A stretch of 64,000 nucleotides of DNA, taken from assembly GCA_943736015.1 (NCBI GenBank), contig OX031059.1, positions 52,277,159-52,341,158 of the forward strand, in the 5' to 3' direction. Source of the DNA: Tridacna crocea. Taxonomy: Eukaryota > Mollusca > Bivalvia > Cardiida > Cardiidae. The translations under genes and the position numbers were made by a program. The notes under the pieces are model-generated. The model saw only the letters and a program-made list of their open reading frames with translations, had not been told where the DNA came from and did no database searches. Positions 9,447 to 20,167 of the stretch are shown piece by piece (the stretch's first letter is position 1; each line of letters begins with the position of its first letter).

Positions 9447-12400
9447 CACGGGTAGGAAACTTCATATTCAGAGCCAATGGCTCCGACGAGAAAACGTTGT
9501 GTTGGTCTTCCGTTTCTGAAGATGTCGGCTGAAAAACAACCCCAAAACAGGTAGGCATGTCAGTATTTGTAATTATGTGTTCTTATGTCTTTGAAATTCA
9601 AAAAAAGGAGAATGTCATTCGATGCTCTGATCTTTCAACGTGTTTCCTGCTCTACGGAAAATTGGAACAGGTGTACGATGTTGTCTGAATCATTTGTGGC
9701 GTGGGTTGACCATTGCCAAAATAATATGTCAAGGACCTAAATTCAGTTTGTTATTGCCATTTAATTGGCAAATAAGAGAGAGTCTTGCTGTCCCAAAACC
9801 TTGAATTAATGTCTTGAAATGTTACATTCACTACTGGTCAAAAATTGAAAAGGAAAGCACAAGAACTGATAAAAATAAAGAAGGGCTCCGATTATGAGGG
9901 CCGGCTCTGACCATGTTAGTCGGCACCGATTCATGGGGGCTCCCCTTCAAAAATTTAGTTTTCTGTAAATAATTAGTAAGGAAGTAAGTTTTGTTTTTCC
10001 ATTGATATTTCTCAGTCCAAAATTTAGTTCATTTGTTTGATGGAACATGACCGCATTTATGAAAATACAAAGGACTGGTAATGTCACTTTAGAAAAATGC
10101 TGCTTAACATTAGTCTACCTAAATTTTGAAAATACTTTTGCATAGCTTTTGATTAGACCGAATAGTCCATATACAAAATTTTTAGTGCTTTTGTCGTTAG
10201 TGCAGCACACACATAAGCACAAATAATTATAAAAGAATATTTTCTTTTAGAAGTACGAGAATGATAACAACGCGTCTTTAAATGGTCTAGATGCATGAAT
10301 TTGCATTATGCAGTTTATGAATCATTATTCAGTCATCGATAAACTTGTTAATACATGATGGAACATGTGGAGACAAAATCACTATTTTGCCAAGCAATTT
10401 TAAAAGGGTCACCTGTAAAAGTCATTTCAAAATCTGTCATCACCCCTACAATCATCACCACAGCAATGATTTTGATGAATCAGAATTCTGCAAATAAATT
10501 TTTGGATAGTTCACCCAAGAACAATTTCTTGCAGAAGAGCAAATGCTCGAAAGTGACTAAAAACATATGACTCAGGGTCACCCTCGGAAAATATCTGTGA
10601 AATTATTTCAAACTCTGACCTGCCGTTTCAGAGAAGATTGTTTTAGAATTTCTTCATGACCATATAGTGTTAATAGCCCATGTAGCCATCAGAACCATGT
10701 TTCTTGATGGATCAAAATTTCTCGGACACTTTGTGAAAAGGGTCGCCCAAGGAACATTTTTGTGAAATTATTTCAAACTCTGACCAGCCATTTCAGGGAA
10801 AAAGAATTTTTAAGAATTTCTTCATTTACGTATAGTGCGAGTAGCCCTCAATCACCAGAGCAATGTTTATTGATGGATCAAAATTTTGCGAACATATTTT
10901 CAAAACGGTTATCCAAGGAACTTCATTGTGAAATTATTTTAAACTCTGATCAGCCGTTTCAGAGAAAAATAATGTTTGAGAATTTCTTCATTTCCCTATA
11001 GTGCAAGGAGCCCCCATTCACCAGAGCCATGTTTATTGAAGGATAAAATTTCGCGAACAGTTATGAAAAGGGTCATCCAAGGAACATCTCTGTGAAATTA
11101 TTTCAAAATCTGACCAGCGGTTTCAGAGAAGAAAAAATGTTTAAGATTTTTTTTTCATTTCCGTATAGTGCCAGTAAACCCTCCCGCCCCCTTTTCACCA
11201 GAGCCATGTTTATTGATGGATCAAACTTTTGCGAATAAGTTTTAAAAATGGTTTTCCAAGGAACATCTGTGTGAAATTATTTTATACTCTAACCTGCCGA
11301 TTCAGAGAAGAATAATGTTTGAGAATTTCTTCATTCAGTCCATACAGTGCAAGTAGCCACCATTCACCAGAGCCATGTTTCCTGAGGGATAAAAATTTCG
11401 CCGACAACTTTTGAAAATAGTCACTCAAGGAACATCTCTGTGAAATTATTTCCAAATTTCACCAGCGGTTTCATCAGAGAAGATTTTCAAAGAATTTCTT
11501 ATAAATTCCATTTGGTTGCCATGTCAACTAGGATTTTTAATTGAATCAAATTCTGTAAACACTTTTTAAAGAGGACCTCCCAAGGAGCATTCCAGCTAAG
11601 TTTGGTCCAGTGGTAAAGGAAGGGAACATGTTTAAACAAATAGTTGACGATGGACGACGCACAATGGACGACACATGACTGATGACGCACGACGGCCGTC
11701 GCACGACTGATGACGCACGACGGCCAAATCTTGATCTAAAAGCTCCCATTGAGCACGTTGCTAAAAATGGAATGAATGACATCTTTTTACGTTTTCTGAT
11801 TGTACATTCATATTAGCAAAATGCCAATTTGACAATATGTAAAATTGATAAAAGACTTCTCTGTGCTATTTCTTTATATAAAAGACAACGAGAAAATAAG
11901 TTTAAAATGAACTGGTTGCATCAAATTTAACTCTACGCACCTTCAGTTTGTATACCCGGAAATTAGAGAAAAAAATAAATAAACGAAATTCCTGTTCCAT
12001 CGGAGCCAACCGATATTTTGGTAACCGACCCACACAATCGGAGCCTTTCTTAAATTACGCCCGCTTTTTGTGTAGTTTTCTGTTGATTCCTGCATTGAGT
12101 GAATGGAAACGGCAAAGACAATTATCTAAGCCTGTAGAACAGGAAAATTTCTTTACCTTGTTTATTTAATGGGCAGAAAGAGCCTCTATTTATCTCCGAG
12201 ACGTATTATTTTGGCTACGATCAACCCACGCCACAAATGATTCAGACAACATCATACACCTGTTCCAACTTTCCGTAGTGCAGGAAACACGTTGAAAGAT
12301 CAGAGCATCGAATGACATTCTCCTTTTTTTGAATTTCAAAGACATTAGAACACATAATTACAAATATTGACACGCCTACCTGTTTTGGGGTTGTTTTTCA

Positions 12401-12483
12401 GCCGACATCTTCAGAAACGGAAGACCAACATAACATTTTATCGCCGGAGCCATTGGCTCTGAATATGAAGTTTCCTACCCGTG
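9447..12483. mobile_element. 3.04-kb non-autonomous element 'X' with ~300-bp inverted repeats and internal satellite
   Basis: The ends are CACGGGTAGGAAAC at 9447 and its exact inverse finishing at 12483, with inverted repeats of about 300 bp (9447-9745 and 12187-12483). The flanks carry a 5-bp TSD, TTATT, at 9442-9446 and 12484-12488. Excising the element with one TSD restores the LINE ORF2 frame, which fixes the boundaries. No transposase is encoded; the interior is a 166-bp tandem array and unique DNA. CAC termini with 5-bp TSDs are the Transib/RAG-like pattern, but superfamily assignment here is inference. Part of a second copy lies at 40645-41480. Confidence 0.88.
10560..11500 (+). repeat. 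166-bp satellite array inside element X
   Basis: The phrase gtgaaattatttcaaa recurs at about 10593, 10759, 10926, 11091, 11270 and 11440, a period of 165-179 bp. Each unit also has tttcagagaagaa, agaatttcttcatt and caccagagccatgtt. The array is followed at 11640-11770 by gacgcacgacggc repeats and aaagctcccattgagcacgt. The same family forms 49350-50512. Short open frames in it are by-products of the repeat. Confidence 0.9.
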
Positions 12484-15400
12484 TTATTGGAAAATGAAAT
12501 TTTTGAAAAATGTAGTGAAAATAAATATGTATACCTTGCTGGAGATACAAATTGTCGTGTGGGCTCCATGCGTGACTTTGTCTTTGCCGACATATACATA
12601 AACGAAACTTTTGATATTGACCAGGATCTACAGTCAGATCTCCATCGGTACACAGTCCTCGAAGACTTCTCCTTTAATCTGAATAGAAAATCGAAAGACA
12701 ACAGAACAAATACAAATGGTTTTAAACTTCTAGATATTTGTAAAAATAACAACTTATTCATATTGAATGGCAGATCTTTCAATGACAAAGATGTGGGCGA
12801 GTTCACTTTTAGAGAAAAATCCGTTTTGGACTACGTCATTGCCACTCCAGACTGTTTTCGAAATCTCTCCAATTTTGAAATTGTCGAGACTGACACACTT
12901 TTTTCTGACGGCCATAGCGTTGTATCATGGCAAATTGATATTAAAAAGCCTGTCCCCGCCCTAAATACTTCCTTTTGCACAGCTAATAGACCCAACTGGA
13001 TACCTGGTCTGGAACTAGAATTTATCAACAACATAGATAATGCAAAAGTACATTGCCTTCTTGAACAATTACATACATATCCACACTCACAGCAAACAAT
13101 ACAGCATATTACAGATGAAATCCAAAATATATTCCAATTTTCTGCAAATGTGACTTTTCCCTATGCAGGCACTCCCCAAACCCATGTCAATTCACACCCA
13201 CAAAACAAGTCATGGTTTGGTCCTCAATGTCATCAAGCAAGAGATAGGTATCATAAAGCAAAAAATAACTATGCTAAAAATAAAAATATCCAAAACAAGG
13301 TAAAACTAAAACAAACAAGTAAAGAATATAAAAGAACAATAAATCACTTTTTAAACATTGAAAAACAGAAGCAAGCAAACAGGTTAAGAACCATTAGTGA
13401 AAAGATTCCAAAAAAATATTGGAAATTTTTACAAAATTTAAAACCCAAACAGAAATGTAACGAGTGCCCAACCTTAGATGAATTTTATCACCATTTTCAA
13501 GAAATTAACAGAAATAATGTTGATGACAATAGGTTTTCCCAGGAACAAAATTATACAATCAGTATAAATGAATATCTGAACTCCAAAATTACTGAAAATG
13601 AAATCATCAAATCCATCAATAATTTGAAAAACTCTAAATCACCCAGTCCGTTAGATAATATCTTAAATGAATATATCCAGTCAACTAAAAATATTCTCCT
13701 CCCATTAAACTGTAAGCTCTTCAACTGTATTCTTGAAACAGGTTTAATTCCCCAAACATGGTTAGAAGGTATTATAATCCCAATTTTCAAGAATAAGGGT
13801 GACCCAAAATATCCATGCAACTACAGACCAATTACAATTTTAAGTTGCCTTGGTAAATTATTCACATCTGTTTTAAATAACAGACTAAATATATTCATAG
13901 AAGAAAATAACATACTGGAAGAAAATCAAGCTGGCTTCAGGAAAAATTATTCATGTAGTGACCATATCTTCACCCTTTACTCACTTTTTGAGATACTGAA
14001 AAAGAAGAAAAAGAAACTTTATGCAGCATTTATTGATTTCTCACAAGCATTCGACAAAGTTTGGAGAATTGGGCTCTGGCACAAGCTTTTATTAAATGAT
14101 ATAAATGGTAATTTTTTTAAAGTTATTACTAATATGTATGACAATATCAAATCCAGCATAAAATTAAATGGTTCATTTTCCCCCGCATTTATGTCAGAAA
14201 TTGGTGTCAGACAAGGTGAAAATTTATCACCTGTCCTATTTTCTTTGTTCCTTAATGATCTTCAATCCAATCTGATATCTAACGGTGCCATCGGTGTAGA
14301 ACTCCAAGATACTGCTGATCTGACACTGTGGCTAAAACTTTTAGTATTACTCTATGCAGATGATACTGTTATAATGTCAGATAATGCAAATGACTTTCAA
14401 AATAGCTTAAACCACTTTGGGAATTATTGCAATAGATGGCACTTAGAAGTTAACACAAGTAAAACAAAGGTAGTAGTCTTTGGTATTAGAGCAATTAACA
14501 ATCTTTCATTTAAGCTTGGTACTCAACCACTGGCAATAACAGACCATTACCATTACCTAGGCATCACCTTCTCAAATAACGGTTCTTTTCTTCGAGCCCG
14601 AAAACACATAGCTGAACAAGCTAACAAGGCCTTACATTATCTGTTCATGAAAGTTAACAACTCTGACCTGCCCTTAGACTTAGTCATCAAACTTTTTGAC
14701 CATACTGTATTACCAATCTTAACCTATGGTTCAGAAGTCTTCGGATTTGAAAATATTGAGATACTAGAAAAAGTACACTCTAACTTCCTCAGGAAAATAA
14801 CAGGCTCCAGAAAATCAACACCATTATCTTTTTTATATGGAGAACTTGGACGCTATCCAATTAAAATAGTTATCATGTCCCGTATGGTATCTTTCTGGAA
14901 CAGGTTATTAATTGGTAAAAGTGAAAAAATCTCCCTTAAGATATATAAGTATATGTTAGCAAGTCCACAAGATAATTTCAAATGGCCTAACAAAATTAAA
15001 GAAATTTTAATTACAGTAGGAAGACCCGATCTGTGGGAAAATCAGTTTAATATCAACCAAGGTAATCTACATAAAACAATAAAACAAACACTGATTGATC
15101 AATTTAAACAAAATTGGCATGAACAATTATCACTATCCAACAAAGGCAGACTCTTCTTGAATTTTAAAGAAAATCATGCATTTGAAGAGTACCTCAGAAT
15201 TCTAAACAGAAACGAATACTTACCCCTTCTCAGGTTTAGAACTGCAAACCATCATCTGCCCATAGAAACTGGCCGTTATGATGGCACTATTTTGGAAGAC
15301 AGAACTTGCAATCTCTGTAATTCTGGACAGGTTGGCTCAGAGAAACACTATTCATTTGACTGCATCTTTTTCCACAATGCAAGGGAAAATTATCTTCAAA

Positions 15401-15778
15401 ACCTGCAAAGTCATGAACAGAGTATTAAAGCATTATTTCAAACCAAGTCAAAATATAAACTTAAACGAATAAGCTCTTTTGTAAAGTTGATCATGAAGGA
15501 ATTTCAATGAGAAGTCTAAATACAGCCCAATTGCCTCCTGAAATAATAAATACAGACATAATTATTATACACAAATTTTTCTTTTTCTTCTTCTCCCATG
15601 CATGCATATATACAAGTATATATATATACAACATGGAATCTTATATGAGGGCTGAATGGACAATGATCATGCTGCACACCTTTGCAGACTGATCCATACC
15701 CACTTAGCACTCTGACAATAAACATAATATTTGAGTAAAAAGAATCACTGGTTACCTTTCAGTTCATAACCCCATTTT

Positions 15779-16010
15779 TTAAACTCTTTCCAAAACAACC
15801 CCTGGTTTTTACAACCATGAGATAAAACCTTTTTGAGGGCATTGTGGGAGAGGGAGAAAATGCTGGTAACCGGCATTTTCTCTCTTTTTCCACAATGTTT
15901 TCTACCCCACTGGAAACAAATTTCAGTTCTTGAGTTACACTTATTTTGTTGTCTGCAAATGCTCTCAATTTGCGCCAATTTAAAAAATTTGATGTTTGGT
16001 AAAGGTTTAA
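15779..16010 (+). repeat. TTAA-MITE, complete
   Basis: TTAA at 15779-15782 and 16007-16010. It has a central hairpin around ggtaacc with one arm mutated (accggcattttctctcttt), and right end tttggtaaaggtttaa. Sequence 16011-16740 shows no gene. Confidence 0.85.
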
Positions 16011-16741
16011 CAAGCCTGCAAATAGACAACCTTGAAATAATTGCTAGAGGGAAAAACATTGGCAACAAGGTTTTTTTTTTCCCCATTCTCAGCAATGTCT
16101 GCCACAGACAAATGTATGGTTGATATACATATGTATCTAATATATCTAGACATTTAAAACATTGTTTGTGAGATTGTACATGTTGATTTTTCCCACCATC
16201 ATTATTATTAATGTACATACACTACCACTGATTTACTTTGCACTAGACCTTAAATTGGCAGTGCAAATGTGCAACTTGATCAGATCTACACAACCCAGGT
16301 TAAGGGTTCCCTGTATGCCTTCAAGTGCCTAGCACAAAGAGTCTAACTTTTGCCATTGCTTCATTCTTATTTTATTCATCATGTACATTCTCATTTGAAA
16401 ATACTTATGTGTCATAATTTACATGTGCATTCTGAATTTATCATCCAGATACTTACTTGTAAATATTTTTGTTTTTTGTTTTTCATGTATTTATTTACCT
16501 GTAAATATTTACGTTTTTTTTTTTTTGTATTGTTCATGTAAACCCGCCTCTATAAATATTAATCTATCTCCCCTTTGCTGTCAAACATGTCTAACTGAGT
16601 CAAGTGTACAACTGTTGTTAACTGTCTTCTGCAAGTCAGAGTATATTGAGAAGCTAATCCTTGCCTCCACAAGAAAATTGTAAATTAGCTAAGAGTTATC
16701 CATAATACCTTGTCTCATTTTTAATCCAGAATTATAATTCT

Positions 16742-16866
16742 TGAGTACATTTTTGGTGGATATACAAAGCCTCTGGAAACTTATTGGCAAAAGAGAAAAA
16801 TGATGATTATTCATTATTTTTTCCTTCTCCCACAATGTTTCCCATGTCTCACTACCCCACTGTCAG
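16742..16866 (+). repeat. Degenerate TTAA-MITE
   Basis: Only aagcctctggaaac, a weak hairpin and tctcccacaatgtttcc are left. Sequence 16867-17134 has scattered ttggacctgtct fragments but no ordered copy. Confidence 0.35.
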
Positions 16867-17857
16867 GCCTTAATTCTATGGCCAGATTTGGTCAAGCAAT
16901 CAGAAGTTATTTTGGACCTGTCTAAAACCATTTCAGCCATGCTATATTCTTTATCTGTAAATAACTCTCAATCAGGGGCAGAGTAAAAAAAAATATAGAT
17001 AACATTTCAGTCAAAATATATCTGTTACAAATGGAAACTTGAATCTGGGCCAAACTAAATCATTTTAGCCCCACTAAAATTGTTATATTCAGCTGATTTC
17101 AACTTGGACCTGTCTATAATAATATTAGAAATACTGTATGCATATTTGTTATTATGTAAATGCTTTCAATTTGGGCTAGACTAAAATTTTGGGTGTCAGG
17201 AGAAATCGGCCCCTGGAGAAATCGGCCCCGGGAGAAATCGGCCTCAAAACGCTTGGGGCCGATTTCTCCGGAGAAATCGACCACTGGGGACGATTTCTCT
17301 GGAGAAATCGGTCCCGACAGAAATTTTGGAGAAATCGTCCCCAATGCCAAATTTTATATATGTAGATATTGCTTTTTCAGAAAATGTAATTTCCATTTAG
17401 GTTTTATTTAACACATTCACTGTGTAAGCCATGTCTTGTTTCAAGTTGTATTTGATTACAGCTTCTTTGTTGTTTTTATGGCAATTTTCATAGTTTTTCA
17501 CACTGATTGTTCTTTTTTTCACACCTTCACACAGGTAGCCTACACCTGAAAGATTGTTGAATGTTTGTGTTCGTTTGAAATTGATATTGAACGAATTATG
17601 AATTATAAATGCTCACGATGCATATATGTGTATTTGTTATATCATTAAAACCTTTTTTTTTTTGCACCTTTCTCTCTCGATCTCTCTCCCTTTTTGCATG
17701 TTCGGCATAGGTAATTGTTATCAATTTCATATTGTTGTTCTTCGTCGGATCAGATCTTACCCCCTCTCTCTCTCTCTCTCTCTCTCTGTTAATGAATATT
17801 GTTCATGTTACAGAATGGTTTTTAGAACCATCAGTTGTCTTTCTTCAACCTTTTCAC

Positions 17858-17940
17858 ATTTACTCCTTTTCCCACAATGTTTTCAAAAGCCCTTTCCTAC
17901 AAGTTTTTTAAAACACGGGATTGTGCGGTAATGGGTTAAG
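17858..17940 (-). repeat. TTAA-MITE end fragment inside the foldback centre
   Basis: Reads ctccttttcccacaatgttt then gattgtgcggtaatgggttaa, the right half of a reverse copy. Confidence 0.7.
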
Positions 17941-18089
17941 TTAATCGATCATTGGTTCGATCAACGAAAGAGTTCTCCAACGAGAGTATGAATCATTGTA
18001 ACGCTGTATATAAAAGAGTGATATAACTGATAATTAGGCCATTGTGGACTCTATTTTATTTCATCGAAAAAAAAAAAGGATGCATTTAA

Positions 18090-18284
18090 AAAAAACCTGT
18101 AAGAGAGGGCTTTTAATAACATAGTGGGAAAAGGAGTAAATGTCAGCACTTTTGCACTTTCTCCTTTTTCCACAATTTTTCCCACCCAAAAACAAAAACG
18201 ATTTTTCCAGTTATATTTAATTTGTTGTCTGCAATTCCTTGAATTTTGACCCGTCTAAATTTTTGTCGTTTGGTAAAGAGCTAA
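18090..18284 (+). repeat. TTAA-MITE, forward, diverged, inside the foldback centre
   Basis: Contains gtgggaaaaggagtaaatg, ctttctcctttttccaca, tttgttgtctgcaa and tttgtcgtttggtaaagagc. The hairpin loop is rearranged. Confidence 0.7.
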
Positions 18285-18681
18285 TTACACAAAATAACCG
18301 GGTCACTTGTAGTACAATGAAAAATGATAGAAAGAGAGAGTCAGAAAATGCAGCGGAAGTATACAGTTTGAGAGATCGAGTATTTATAATACCCGATCAA
18401 GATAGAGAGAGACAGAGAGAGAGAGAGAGAGAGGGGGAGGGGAAACAGACATAGAAAGACACAATAGGTTGGAGAAAGACATCTGATGGTTCTAAAAACC
18501 ATTCTGTGAAATGAACAATATTTATAAACAGAGAGAGAGAGAGAGATCTGATCCGACTAAGAACAATAATATGAAATCTAACAGGTGTAGGCTACCCGTG
18601 TGAAGGTGAGAAAAAAGAACTATTAGTGTGAAAAACTGTGAAAATTGCCATAAAAACAACAAAGAAGGTGCGATCAAATAC

Positions 18682-18844
18682 AACTTGAAACATACCTGGG
18701 AGTGGGTGTCAATTTTGGGATTTTTCATTCGGCGCGAGTACTGGTGTAGTTCCCAGGAAGCAGAATCGAGAGAGATTGGTATAAGTTGTAAGAACTTGTT
18801 TCTCAATCGATGTAAAATAAATGTGTTTAAACTAACTTGAAACA
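18682..18844. repeat. 11-bp direct repeats bracketing 141 bp found in only one arm
   Basis: aacttgaaaca occurs at 18682-18692 and 18834-18844 in the right arm of the foldback element. The left arm has a single copy. Either 141 bp was inserted here, or the left arm lost it by recombination between the short repeats. Confidence 0.7.
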
Positions 18845-19120
18845 AGACATGGCTTACACAGTGTAAGTGTTAAATAAAACCTGAAAGGAAATTACATTTT
18901 CTGAAAAAGCAGTATCTATATATATAAAATTTGACATTGGGGACGATTTCTCCAAAATTTCTATTGGGGCCGATTTCTCTGGAGAAATCGTCCCCAGGGG
19001 CCGATTTCTCCAGAGAAATCGGCCCCAAGCGTTTTGGGGCCGATTTCTCCAAGGGCCGATTTCTCCAGGGGCCGATTTCTCCAGCATTCAAATTTTGCTA
19101 TTTGGTAAGAGTTGAACCCT

Positions 19121-19336
19121 TTAATCCATTGCCACACAACCCCCACTTTTAACGCCCCTGAGAACAAAACCTCTTCAGGCCCTGTGGGAAAAGGAGAAGA
19201 TGCTGGTAACCAGCATTTTCTACTTTTCCCATCCTTGCCAGAACAGGCTTCTATTTTTCGGTCGCATTATCTTGTCATCTGCAAATGCTTTCAATTTGGA
19301 CCAGTCTAAATCTTTCTTGTGTTGGTAATGGGTTAA
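19121..19336 (+). repeat. TTAA-MITE, complete
   Basis: TTAA at 19121-19124 and 19333-19336. The right hairpin arm is interrupted (tacttttcccatccttgcc). A further degenerate copy follows at 19376-19500. The stretch 19501-20167 shows no gene or recognisable repeat. Confidence 0.85.
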
Positions 19337-20167
19337 CCAGTATATCAATGTTTACAAACCATGAAAATTATGCTTATTGAATGCGTTGTGGGTTAGAGGA
19401 AAGTGCTGGCAACCAGAATTTTCTCCTTTCCCAACACTGTTTTCATGCCCATCCAAGGATAATCCCACCTTTCCAGCCACATTATTTCTGCTGTATAGTG
19501 AGGGATCAAGTCAGTATATAGGTCTACCAGTATTTTCTCTTTGTATTTGTACGTTTTCTAGATATTCCTAGCCAATGAATATATATAATGAACTGTAATC
19601 CAACAGTATAAAATGTAGTACTGTAGTCCCTGTGACAAGACAAAAATTTTTTATGTCTTTTCGTAGTGCAATGCCTTCTACACTGTGGACGAAGGCCAAC
19701 CTGCACTCTTGTTAGCCACAAGCTGGCCTCGCCCACTTTGTATATACAATTACTAGTAAATGTAAACAAACCTTTTACAACTGATAAGAGTTCCATTCAT
19801 AATCGCTTGTTTACCTTTCTCTATGTACACGCATACCGGTCGGCAAACGTGTAATCTAATCGATTGGTTGGCTAAAATAACAATTTTACGAATGTCACAG
19901 GGGCGTACAACAGGGAAAGACGTTTATTCCTCTTTATTGAGACACTAGACCAACACATTAGTGTGATAGTTTTATTATTTAGTTTGGAGTCTGGAATATT
20001 TCATTTCATCTCATGAAAAATGGCGAATTTGCAATTTAACCCACATGGCTGGCGATATAACAGGCTGAGCTGGCCTCATTGCTGACACCCTCATGTGCAC
20101 AATGACGCTAGCCCCGTCTGTTTTCCACCCTTTCTTCACGTGTTATTAGTAAATTGATCTAGCAGTA

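Larger units (their letters stand above)
9022..15510 (+). pseudogene. LINE ORF2 (endonuclease-reverse transcriptase), interrupted by a 3-kb insertion
   Basis: The 5' part (9022-9446) starts directly after the ORF1 TAG in the same frame and has no early ATG. It encodes the apurinic-type endonuclease start (INLGCLNVNGL, LSETHLD). The 3' part (12489-15510) continues with LAGDTNCRVG and FSDGHSVV, the last endonuclease motifs. Then comes a linker and the reverse transcriptase with AFIDFSQAFDKVW, GVRQGENLSPVLFSLF and LLYADDTVI (YADD at 14353-14364). A C-terminal Cys-His knuckle has CNLC followed by EKHYSFDC. Removing the insertion and one copy of its 5-bp TSD restores the frame, so the coding sequence was intact when it was hit. 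Apart from that insertion I see no stop or frameshift. Confidence 0.9.
7550..15735 (+). mobile_element. LINE non-LTR retrotransposon with L1-type ORF1, split by another element
   Basis: ORF1 (7675-9021) and an endonuclease plus reverse transcriptase ORF2 (9022-15510) are in L1-like order. Boundaries are approximate: the 5' end is placed near cgacttccggtttacccgac and the 3' end after the aataaa-like acaataaacataatatttga. I could not find a TSD by eye. The LINE lies inside the hAT element and is itself interrupted at 9447-12483. The clade is undecided; RT phylogeny would settle it. Confidence 0.85.
17192..19089. mobile_element. 1.9-kb foldback element with modular GGAGAAATCGGCCCC ends
   Basis: The two arms (17192-17840 and 18480-19089) are inverted copies. 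They share the outer clusters of GGAGAAATCGGCCCC in both orientations, then tttcagaaaatgtaatttcc, aagccatgtcttgtttcaag, caggtagcctacacctg-type sequence and a dinucleotide tract. The flanking 8 bases AAATTTTG occur at 17184-17191 and 19090-19097, inside a TTAA-MITE whose consensus has this octamer once. The centre (17841-18479) holds MITE fragments and (GA)n. No protein is encoded. The 8-bp duplication fits hAT or several other superfamilies, so the class is unknown. Confidence 0.85.
17135..19113 (+). repeat. TTAA-MITE split by the foldback element
   Basis: The MITE segment atgctttcaatttgggctag through actaaaattttg ends at 17191. It continues at 19090 as aaattttgctatttggtaag. The foldback element lies between with AAATTTTG duplicated. 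The rest of this MITE copy to the left is degenerate. Confidence 0.8.

Noticed and set aside
10762..11001. Open frames with KLFQTLTSHFREKEFL-type sequence here and at 49873-50112
   Set aside because: They are translations of the 166-bp satellite; the frame shifts between units and there is no conserved protein.
15745..16218. A 157-aa minus-strand open frame
   Set aside because: It runs through a TTAA-MITE hairpin (15779-16010). Similar frames occur wherever this repeat lies, in both strands.
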